Source: Excoecaria cochinchinensis
Lineage: Eukaryota; Streptophyta; Magnoliopsida; Malpighiales; Euphorbiaceae
Length of the DNA: 64,000 bases
Reading direction: 5' to 3'
NCBI GenBank assembly: GCA_947683425.1
Contig: CANTUQ010000081.1
Span: 9,916,501-9,980,500 of the forward strand
Part shown: positions 1-7,814 of the stretch, piece after piece
Numbering within the stretch: the stretch's first letter is position 1
Layout: each line of letters opens with the position of its first letter
Made by a program: the position numbers and the translations under genes
The notes under the pieces: model-generated
The model's database searches: none
Told to the model about the DNA's origin: nothing
The model's input: only the letters and a program-made list of their open reading frames with translations

Positions 1-793
1 TGGCTGAAAAGATCCAATTCGTTAGCATGATGCATGGATGGCATTAAGAATGCATGGTCGTGTTGATACAGCATCCACAACCACATGCAAGCAAACAGAC
101 CCTTCCAACCTTATTTCTCCCGCACACGGGGCAATGTGGTCTCTTTCCTAGGTGGGCTTAGTCCATGGGTCAACAGGGGACCCTATGAACGCGCGAAGTG
201 CACGGCGAAAAGCCGGCAGCATAACAGCTCTAGTATAATGTACACGTGTATGAGTTTTGGCCATTATGTATTTGGACGATTCAATCAAGTTAAGGTGGGC
301 TCACCGGGGCATGAAAGCCTTTGATAAAAGACCACTTAACTTGCTTGATTTTGTTTAATACGTGATGGCCCATGTCACAAGCATCATATTAAGGAGAATA
401 CCACCTAGCGGAAGTTTCTATTTGCCATTAGATGAGCTTTGGTCAAGGTGATGAAACTTTTAGGGCCACCCAAGCATGGTCCGCGCCAACGGGTCTAGCT
501 CATCATGAGCATAACGACCGATCGGGTCTCCATTTTGATATACCAAAAGGTACAAGGCTTGGGTTGGTGATTGTCCTTAACACTTCCCCACAATGAGTGA
601 AAGCAGGGTCGTGCTTCGGGAATGCACCGGGGTAAGATAGGGACCAACTAGCGTAAGTCTAAGGCTCTAAAATGATATGATGCAATTTTGGCGAGAGATA
701 GAATTTTAAGTCTTAAAAACCCAATTATATATTTTAACCAAAGCACTTTCAAAGCGAAGTCTCAAACACAAAGTCCCCAGTGGAGTCGCCACC
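1..793 (-). other. Untranslated leader of a minus-strand Tat-type retrotransposon
   Basis: This stretch lies between the primer-binding site at 775-793 and the left window edge. On the minus strand it would be the 5' leader of the element whose 5' LTR is 795-3501. I found no convincing coding frame: the short ORF at 85-324 has no recognisable motif. Tat-lineage elements are known for long leaders before gag, so gag is probably outside the window. Nothing else is recognised here. Confidence 0.55.
775..793 (-). other. Candidate primer-binding site (PBS) of the minus-strand Tat-type element
   Basis: Read on the minus strand, GGTGGCGACTCCACTGGGGA starts one base after the LTR end (CGCGTCA at 795-801). 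Ogre/Tat elements are described as using an arginine tRNA primer, and the TGGCGA start suits that class. I could not verify the tRNA match without a tRNA set. Confidence 0.6.
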
Positions 794-1941
794 GTGACGC
801 GTGCCGAACCCAGTAAGGGCCTTCGCTTTGAATCTGCTTGAGGATTCGAGGTATGAAGGTTCGCGTCTTTTGATCATGGGCACCATGAGACATCATCGGT
901 GTATCCCTCCTAATAGAACATTAGGGAGAAGTACCTAGCCTAATGACGCCTAAAGGCACCTTCGAGGTATTTGGAGTCGCCACCCAATTTATGTGAAATT
1001 GGGAAAAGGTTTCTCACCTCTATCGGTCTAAACCAGAGATACGGTGTCCGGGACTTCCCTCTTATTTATGCCTTGGTTAATTATAAATGGATTTTTAACT
1101 TCTTAACATTATATCTCTCATTTCACACGATTAATGCATTTAAATTAAACAGCGCATTGCAAGCATATAAAGAAAATAAATGAAAGCGATAAAAGGTAGT
1201 AAAGAAAGCGATAAATGAAAGCGGTAAACACCCAAGCACACAATTACAAGAGAAATCGGGGCGGAATACAACCCCAATAAAAGGAAATTAAAGATATGAA
1301 TGGGGACAGAATACAATCCCCCAAAAATAAATAAAGTTGCCCCAAAATTAATTACAAGGGCCCAAAGGAAAATAATATACATAAATTTAAACACTCACGT
1401 AAGATTAAAATAAAAGACATGCATAAATCGGGACATTGCTTCAGGAACATTGGTTCCTTCGCGTTTACTTGAAGAAGGTTCAAAGAGTCGCTTTGGTTGT
1501 TTGGAAGAAAATCGGGATGAGTGATCCCATTTTATTGAAAATTGACCCTTAATTTTAGTTGTGATGTTTTTATGGTTGGACTAAAATAAGGGACATTGGT
1601 CCCAATTTTATTAGTGAAAAACTCAATTTAATTGTAAAACTATTTTTGTGACTTTTTATCTCATGCGCACACAAATAGAATAATTATTTACAAATAAACA
1701 CAACGAAAGGATGGGGAATTAGAGAAATCTCACCGAACCGATGTGTCCGTCCATGCATCGCGACCCATCAGGGGAGTCGCGGGGCGCTCACGTAGTTCGA
1801 CTCAAATTAAATCTCATATAAAAAATTAACATCAAAAGATATTAGTAATGACTCTAGAAGTTAATCAAATGGAGATAAGATTAATGACAATAATAAAATA
1901 ATAACAAATAATCATGGTATGGTGACAACAATAGAATGATA

Positions 1942-1945
<4 letters not shown>

Positions 1946-2018
<73 letters not shown>
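1946..2018. repeat. TAA/AAT trinucleotide microsatellite
   Basis: An almost uninterrupted AAT/ATA run with one imperfection. It lies inside the minus-strand Tat LTR and is followed to about 2400 by degenerate AATAATA-rich sequence that probably decayed from the same repeat. Confidence 0.9.
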
Positions 2019-2019
<1 letters not shown>

Positions 2020-2989
2020 GACAATGATAACGAATAATAGTGAATATAATGCAAATAAATGTGATAATAACAATAATAAATAATAACAATGATAATAATA
2101 ATATTAATAACATGGTATTAATAACGAACAGTAGCAAATAATAGTGATTACACATATTAAATCAAATACTAGTGGTAGAAGGAACAAATGGTAGTGATAG
2201 TGGCAAAGATGAATATAATGACAGTGCATATAAACATAAAAGAACACAATGATAATGAGGACAATAATAATAATAATATAAATAATAAAAGGGGCAACGA
2301 GAAATAAAAAAAAGGAAATCAACCTGAAACAAACAAATAATACATCAAGAGTAATATTAATCTCATTAAAATGCCAAAAAATAAAAATAAAGGTGGTGAT
2401 AACAGCCAAAAATAATATTTAACAACAATAAATAACGTACAAAAAATAAATGAGGACAAGTCTAAGAATGTTTACACTCAGAGTTTTTAGATCGGAAAAT
2501 ATGATGTCTCAATCCATTCCTCTTGTCGATTTTTGACGATAATAATGTTCGAAACAAATGTAAAAAAATCTATATTTTAAGCAAATTAGTTTAAAAAGTG
2601 TTTTTTGGTGGGGTGAATAAGCCAAGAAAATTAATTTCTCTTGCTCGAATCAACCCAAGATCAAGTATTTTGTAGTAGCAAAAACTAAAAATTGAGAAGA
2701 AATCTTAAAGATCTTTTGAAGAATTTTTTTAGAACAAGAAAAACTTCCTGGAGAGCAGAAAAAAAAATTCTAGAGAGAAAAGCCAAGGGTTTTCTTTTGC
2801 CAAAATCTCCGTCCTTCAAAATGAGGGGAAAAATCCTCATTTAATCTTGCCTTGGCCAAAAAAGGCAAAAGACAAAAAAGTTTTTATTTTTAGTTAATCC
2901 AAAATAGCATAAAATGGTGAAACAAATGGAAACATCAGACTGAAAAAAAACAGACTGAAAAAAGCGAAAAAAAGGGACAGGCGAAGACC

Positions 2990-3300
2990 AACAGGTCGCG
3001 CGGAGAGGGCAAGGGCGCGCACGGGCAGGGCCGCGCGCGGTGCCCCTGCGCCGCGCGAGGCGCCTGCCTCGCGCGCAGGGGGGGGGGGGGGTGCGCGGTC
3101 CCCCTGCCTCGCGCGCAGGGGGGCGCGCGGTGCCCCCCGCCTCGCGCGCAGGGGGGACGCGCAGTCCCCCCGCCTCGCGCGCAGGTGGGCGCGCGGTGCC
3201 CCCCCCGCACTGCGCATAGGGGGGACGCGCAGTCCCCCCGCCTGCGCGCGCGTAGGGTCGGCCTGCCGCGCAGGCAGCCCCGCGCTGCCGCAGGTGGCAC
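2990..3300. repeat. Very GC-rich hairpin-forming tandem array in the Tat LTR
   Basis: In an otherwise AT-rich LTR this roughly 300-bp block is almost pure G+C. It repeats units of about 33-36 bp built on GCCTCGCGCGCAGG followed by a self-complementary arm pair such as GGGGGGAC-gcgca-GTCCCCCC. A run of about 14 G lies near 3079. In LTR orientation it sits 200-510 bp from the LTR start, the same upstream position that the palindrome cluster occupies in the plus-strand Tat LTR (11124-11366). The arginine-rich ORFs across it (2894-3336) are artefacts of composition. Confidence 0.85.
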
Positions 3301-3503
3301 TCGTGCAGATTTTTTTTTAATAAAACTTTGACACAAAATTATTTATTTTTTTACCCCATTTCCTAATTTTTAATTATTTTTCAAAAAAAACCAATTTTGA
3401 CAAGGGAACGATCGATTCTCACTTTTCTTGCTGAAAATCGGTCTTTTATTTCATCATCGAGTAATTCTGATCTTGGATCACCTCGGGACCCGGTGTCTGC
3501 ACC

Positions 3504-4928
3504 TGTGCTTTCCACTTCGTGCCAAGAGATGAGAACCGTCTAGCTGATGAGTTGGCAACCCTAGTGTCGATGTGGGATAATCCTGAAGGGGTAGCTATGA
3601 AACCGGTGCTGATTTCGAGTTCTAAGAAGCCCAGCTTTGAGGTCAGGCCAGTAATGGAAGTAGAAGTGGCTGATGGAAAACCATGGTACTTTGACATTAT
3701 GAATTATTTGGAAAACGCTAGGTCTCCGAAGGAAGCTACCGAGAAAGACCAGAGAATGATTCGGAAGCTATCTACTCAGTTCATATCCTTGGAAGGAGTG
3801 TTGTACAAAAGACAGGCAGACGGGATTCAGCTCAGGTGCTTAAATGAAAAAGAAGCCCGTAAGGTAATGGAGGAGACCCATGCAGGCGTCTGTGGGGCTC
3901 ACATGAACGGTTTGACTCTGGCAAAGAAGATCATGAGGCAAGGCTTCTATTGGCTTACGATGGACAATGACTGCTCAACGTATGTCAAGCAATGCCAGTT
4001 ATGCCAACAGTATGCAGATTTGAGACATCTACCAGTATCAGAGCTACACAACCTGACATCGCCTTGGCCTTTCGCTGCTTGGGGGATAGATATTATTGGA
4101 GAGATTGGCCCTACGGCATGCAATGGGCACAGATACATCATAGTCGCAATTGACTATTTTACCAAGTGGGTAGAAGCAGAATCCTTCAAAAAGATTGACG
4201 CAAGGGATATGGCCAAGTTCATAGAGAGAAATCTAATTTGCAGATATGGCCTCCCTCACCACATAGTGTCTGACAACGAGGTACAGTTTATGGGGGAGAC
4301 CAGAAAGCTCCTTGAGAAATATGGTATCGACCACCATAAATCTTCTCCCTATCGACCACAAGCTAATGGGGCAGTAGAGGCCGCCAATAAAAATGTGAAG
4401 AGGATCCTATCCAAGATGGTCCAAACTTATAAAGACTGGGCAGAGAAGCTACCCTTCGCACTGTGGGGATACAGGACAACAGTGAGGACATCTACGGGCA
4501 CTATGCCATATTCTCTGGTATACGGGACGGAGGCAGTATTGCCAGTTGAGATAGAGCTCCGATCATTGAGGGTGATTATGGAAGCTCAAATTTCGGAGGC
4601 TGAATGGGCACGACAGAGGCTACAACATTTAAATTTACTGGATGAGAGTAGGCTGAAGGCTTATTATCACAATCAGATCTACCAGAAGAGGTTGGCCAGG
4701 ACATTTGGGAACAAGGTGAGAAAGCATTCGCTGAAGGAAGGGGACTTAGTGTTCAAGCAGATGAGACCAGGTATACCGGATATCAGAGGAAAATTCAGAC
4801 CAACCTGGGAGGGGCCGTACATCCTTAAAAAGCTATTGTCCAAAGGAGCTGCAATCTTGTCGGATGGCGATGGAAATGAATTCAAAGAGCCGATCAATGT
4901 CGACAGACTCAAAAGGTTCCATGGCTAA
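3504..4928 (+). CDS. Tat-type integrase (C-terminal part of pol), 5' cut by an insertion
   Basis: Integrase inserts element cDNA into chromosomal DNA in the nucleus. The frame is open from the insertion point (3502) to the stop at 4928. The N-terminal FHFVPRDENRLADELATL is the usual RNase H/integrase linker of Tat elements, so translation does not begin here; GTG at 3519 is only the first start-like codon. Counting from that codon, the zinc-binding residues are H121, H128, C159 and C162. The catalytic triad appears as D191 (WGIDIIGE), D252 (VSDNEVQF) and E287 (NGAVEAANK). The C-terminal domain ends in a conserved GPYILKKLL...NVDRLKRFHG block. No stop or frameshift is visible, in contrast to every other pol fragment in the window. 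The missing 5' part was displaced by the minus-strand Tat insertion. Confidence 0.9.
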   Translation, partial: CAFHFVPRDENRLADELATLVSMWDNPEGVAMKPVLISSSKKPSFEVRPVMEVEVADGKPWYFDIMNYLENARSPKEATEKDQRMIRKLSTQFISLEGVLYKRQADGIQLRCLNEKEARKVMEETHAGVCGAHMNGLTLAKKIMRQGFYWLTMDNDCSTYVKQCQLCQQYADLRHLPVSELHNLTSPWPFAAWGIDIIGEIGPTACNGHRYIIVAIDYFTKWVEAESFKKIDARDMAKFIERNLICRYGLPHHIVSDNEVQFMGETRKLLEKYGIDHHKSSPYRPQANGAVEAANKNVKRILSKMVQTYKDWAEKLPFALWGYRTTVRTSTGTMPYSLVYGTEAVLPVEIELRSLRVIMEAQISEAEWARQRLQHLNLLDESRLKAYYHNQIYQKRLARTFGNKVRKHSLKEGDLVFKQMRPGIPDIRGKFRPTWEGPYILKKLLSKGAAILSDGDGNEFKEPINVDRLKRFHG

Positions 4929-4957
4929 AGACCAAAATAAAAAGAAGAGAATAAAAT

Positions 4958-5102
4958 GCCCTGCAGGTTGAAAACCGAAAAAAGGCGGCCGTGCTAAAAT
5001 TGGGCGCCTCGACAGGATGAAAACCGAAAAAAGGCGTCCTGTGCAAAAATAAGAGGCACGAGAGAAAATGTCCAATCGTGAAAACCCGAGAGGGCCGATT
5101 GG
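4958..5102 (+). repeat. Array of three hairpins with a shared loop after the integrase stop
   Basis: Three units spaced about 55-60 bp share a loop core of the form TGAAAACC(C)GA...GG with differing stems. The second has stem ACAGGA/TCCTGT (5012-5017 with 5037-5042). The third has stem CCAATCG/CGATTGG (5072-5078 with 5096-5102) around an inner CCC-GAGA-GGG, which as RNA is a GNRA-type tetraloop. The first (4958-4996) has a decayed stem. The rest of 5103-5391 shows nothing recognisable. Confidence 0.65.
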
Positions 5103-5391
5103 TAACAGGAGTTGATGCTGTTAAAATTTGGTTTCATGTATTAATAGGGCGTACACGGTCGAGTTAATGTCAAAACTGATCATGTATGCTGAAATTACAT
5201 GGAAATGTACACAATTTCGTGAAATACAACAAACATTATCCTTTTCGTTTTCATCATTTTCTAGTTCTGCATTAAAAAGAAATGTAACACCAAAAGAAAT
5301 ACATATGTAAGCTAAGCTAAGTCCTGCCGCTGCTCTCGCCAACCAGATGCTTGAGCCCTCGTGTCCTATTATCAGATGTTGGGCTAAGGAC

Positions 5392-6615
5392 CTATCTCTT
5401 ATACTCGCTGGTTGAAGCCTCAAAGTGATCGCCGAACCCCGGAATAACAGTCTTCACTGGTAGTTTGCTCCATAGCTCATGATATCTAGAGGCAAACGCA
5501 GTCGAAAGAGCTCCTCCCCAAAAAGATAAGGGAACCCTCACCACATCCTGGGTCATCCTGAGCTGACGCGCACATCGAGAAATGATGCAGAAGGTGGCTT
5601 GACGGAGCCCATAGAGGGGAACACACCCCGATGGCCCATCAATAACCACATGAGATAGTGGGAGCCAGGAAGACGTGAAACTGATGTCGTCATCTGAGAG
5701 TTCGCCAAATCTGGTAATGCCTTCACCAGCAGTGGCACACTCACACAGTCGTCGATGCGGAAGAAAATAGCTCGGCGAGTACTGTGGAATGACCCGAGGA
5801 GATGGCTAAGACAACATCCTCAGTTTCTCTTGCAGCCAGACCTGAAAAAAAAAAGCCGCTGGAGTAAGTAGGGTTTACTTCAGGCAAAAGTAAGGCAAAG
5901 GGTTGTGTGAAAATCCGAAAGGACGCACCTCCAGCTACGAAAAGCTAGTGTGAAAATCCATAAGGGACACACTACCTTTAAAATAATGACATACCTCGAG
6001 CAATAAGGGGCTACCGGTGAAAGTAGTGGTGGATCCAGAGTTCACGGAGTCCAAGCCCAGAATGGTTTCAGCTAGAATGAGTGGGAAGGGTGATGATCCC
6101 CAATGAAAGTCGCTCAGAATCCCGAACAGGCGAGGATCGCCTGTCATACCCCCTAGAACAACAGTGAGAAAGTTCATCATGCAAAACAGAAATATGATGC
6201 TCACTCGGTATGTAGGGACACTAGTGAACCGATCTAGAGCCTCGATCAGTAACTCCAAAGTAAAGGGGGAGGCCGGAGAAACTAGTCGAGCGGCCTCAGA
6301 AGGGGGTATGCCAAGAGCTATAGCTATATCCCGAGTCTGAAGCAGACCGCAGCGGGGGACACAAGGTAAAGCGCTAGGGGGGTACCTGGCTCCAAGAATG
6401 GCAGCTAGTTCCTCGGGCAGGGGGCACAACTCCTGGTAAGTGAACCGGGAGACGTGAAACCGGGGGTTCCAGAAGTGGGTCGCCGCCAGAAGGTTTTGAT
6501 CAATTTTGATCCGACGCAGATGTTTTAGCCCAGAAAGGGAAGACAGGGCGCCTTTTTCCCAAGTGTGTTTGTCATCTAAGATGCGGTGCATTCTTTGGAG
6601 AAAAGGGGAAGACAT
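5392..6615 (-). pseudogene. Antisense spliced ORF (aORF) of the Tat element, DUF7745-like, one stop
   Basis: Function unknown. Exon 1 (6615-5996) starts at the methionine of MSSPFLQRMHRILDD; the open frame reaches back to 6780 but that part translates the palindrome block. It contains THFWNPRFHVSRFTYQEL, then a helix-rich stretch, then PFPLILAETILGLDS. This pattern resembles plant proteins annotated DUF7745, where an ILAET motif follows a short hydrophobic block. Exon 1 ends in GAG before a GTATGT donor. Exon 2 (5841-5392) follows a T-rich tract ending in CAG and reads on in phase with one premature TAG near 5806; its WLPLSHVVIDG...GCVPLYGLRQ suits the C-terminal half of the same family. Promoter: TATA box at 6684-6693. 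Antisense ORFs at this location are known in Tat elements. The family name is my recognition, not a search result. Confidence 0.65.
5842..5995 (-). other. Intron of the antisense ORF
   Basis: On the minus strand the donor is GAG|GTATGT at 5996/5995 and the acceptor is a run of ten T followed by CAG at 5844-5842. Removing these 154 bases keeps the reading phase (phase 0) between the two family-like halves, which is the main argument for splicing. The frame without splicing runs into unrelated residues and stops at 5935. Confidence 0.6.
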
Positions 6616-6683
6616 TTTGAGAAGAACGAGGAGCTCAAGATGTTGGGAAAGTGAAAAGACACAGAAAAGCATTTTTTTGGAGG

Positions 6684-6693
6684 AATTTATAAA
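6684..6693 (-). promoter_or_regulatory. TATA box for the antisense ORF
   Basis: Minus-strand CTTTATAAATTCC lies about 75 bp upstream of the chosen aORF start at 6615 and at the edge of the palindrome cluster. It faces away from the plus-strand TATA at 6888-6897, making this a divergent promoter. Confidence 0.55.
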
Positions 6694-6697
6694 GAAG

Positions 6698-6880
6698 TGC
6701 CACCGACGGCCTACCCGTCTCTCACAAGAGACGGCCTGCCCGTCGGTAAAGATCCACCTGGCAGATGCATACGTCATCATTGCATTAATGACGAGAATTA
6801 AATGCGCTTTAATTGGGGAATGGGGAACGACAGACGGCCAGCCCGTCGGTCGCTCCTAGAGACGCCCAGCCCGTCGGTCA
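6698..6880. repeat. Cluster of GACGG/CCCGTC palindromes between two divergent TATA boxes
   Basis: Imperfect palindromes such as GACGGCCTGCCCGTCGGT, AGACGGCCAGCCCGTCGGT and GAGACGCCCAGCCCGTCGG occur at about 6705-6753 and 6832-6880. The same word class (GACGCCCGTCGG) fills the U3 of this element's LTR at 11124-11366 and recurs at 11853-11996. It is absent from the rest of the element. Confidence 0.85.
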
Positions 6881-6887
6881 CGAAACT

Positions 6888-6897
6888 CTATATAAGG
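6888..6897 (+). promoter_or_regulatory. TATA box for the internal sense ORF
   Basis: CTATATAAGG lies directly after the last palindrome of the cluster. A transcript starting about 30 bp downstream would carry a short non-coding exon to 7087 and a leader intron before the ATG at 7815. The ORF at 6902-7099 in this exon has no recognisable product. Confidence 0.65.
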
Positions 6898-7087
6898 GCG
6901 AGTGACAGACGGACCAGCGGCGCTGTCACTTTCACTCCCCCTCTCAAAAACGGTGTTTTTTCGTTTTTTCTACATTTTTAAGCATTCCTTCTCCTTTTTC
7001 TTGCAATTTCTTCGTCTTTTCGCGCTCTCTACTCACCGAACGCTCGGACATTCATATTTCTTCAGTTTTTCTACACTTTACGCGACT

Positions 7088-7813
7088 GTAAGTAAGTAAA
7101 ATAACTATACTTTTTATTTAATTAATTTCTTCTTTATTCTTTTTTTTTAGCCTTAAAAATGGTTAGAATATTTTAGATATTTAGGGAGAATGCTGCCCGT
7201 ATTTAGTTTTGTTAATACAAATAATCTGAGCCTTTGCATGATCACATAGAAATAGGACTTTTCTATACCTTTGTCACGTTAAAAATAGGCTTTCTAGCGT
7301 TTTTTTTTTGTGTTGTTGAGGCCTGAGGCCATTATATTGTGTTGTTGGGGGCACACTCTTGCCGAGGTGCATCCTGTTTATATATATTATTGTTATTGTT
7401 GAGGACTGAGGCCTGTTTTGATGCCTTTTTTTTATGCAGGAGGTTGGGCACACCCTTGCCGGGGTGCTGCCCAAATTTTCGTTTTTTATTCTAGAATTGA
7501 TTATTTTTTATGTATAACGCATGTCTCGAGGCCTGATAAGCCCACTTGCATTTGTTTTCAAAATATCTTTCTTACGCCAAAATGGGGGCACACCCTTGTC
7601 GGGGCGCTGCCCATTTTCACTAATCTTTAATTGTTTCTATGCCAATTGCATGTTTTTCTTCTTTGCTTTTGATGTGTGCGAAGCATGCTAAGCTACATCC
7701 CTTAACGGGATGTTGCCCATTTCTTTTTTTATCTATTTTATTTCATCTCGAAAATGAGCTTAATAATGTCTTTTTTTTCCTCAAATTTTCGTTAGCTAAC
7801 ATCTCTTTTGCAG
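7088..7813 (+). other. Leader intron of the internal sense ORF
   Basis: The donor ACT|GTAAGTAAG is at 7088. The acceptor TCTCTTTTGCAG ends at 7813 after a T-rich tract, and the ATG of the ORF follows after one base, at 7815. The intron is T-rich and carries four copies of a hairpin repeat (7324-7714). Splicing is inferred from consensus sites only. Confidence 0.55.
7324..7714 (+). repeat. Four dispersed hairpin repeats inside the leader intron
   Basis: Copies near 7328-7362, 7444-7472, 7583-7612 and 7688-7714 follow the pattern GGGCACACCC-ttgcc-GGGGTGCTGCCC, which can fold back on itself. The first three are preceded by GAGGCCTGA-type sequence. Spacing is about 105-140 bp. The last copy is the most decayed. 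The short ORFs over this region (7418-7956) are not coding. Confidence 0.65.
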
Positions 7814-7814
7814 G

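Larger units (their letters stand above)
795..3501 (-). repeat. 5' LTR of a minus-strand Tat-type Ty3/gypsy element (2.7 kb)
   Basis: On the minus strand the LTR opens with TGCAGACACCGGGTCCCGAG at 3501 and closes with GGCACGCGTCA at 795, beside the PBS. The opening aligns by eye with the plus-strand LTR at 10929 (TGTGAGCACCGTGTCCCGGA). The 3' part (795-1200) matches 62169-62560, including AAACCAGAGAT and a PBS-like GGTGGCGACTCC inside the LTR. It cuts an integrase/RNase H frame at 3501/3502, so it is younger than the plus-strand Tat element. It holds a TAA microsatellite and a GC-rich hairpin array. ORFs at 1140-1394, 1865-2409 and 2894-3336 are low-complexity translations. Confidence 0.8.

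Noticed and set aside
1865..2409. Leucine/isoleucine-rich minus-strand ORFs that look like membrane proteins
   Set aside because: They are translations of the TAA microsatellite and its decayed flanks inside an LTR.
2894..3336. Arginine-rich ORFs in two minus-strand frames
   Set aside because: Both frames are open only because the GC-rich tandem block contains no stop; there are no domains and the composition is extreme.
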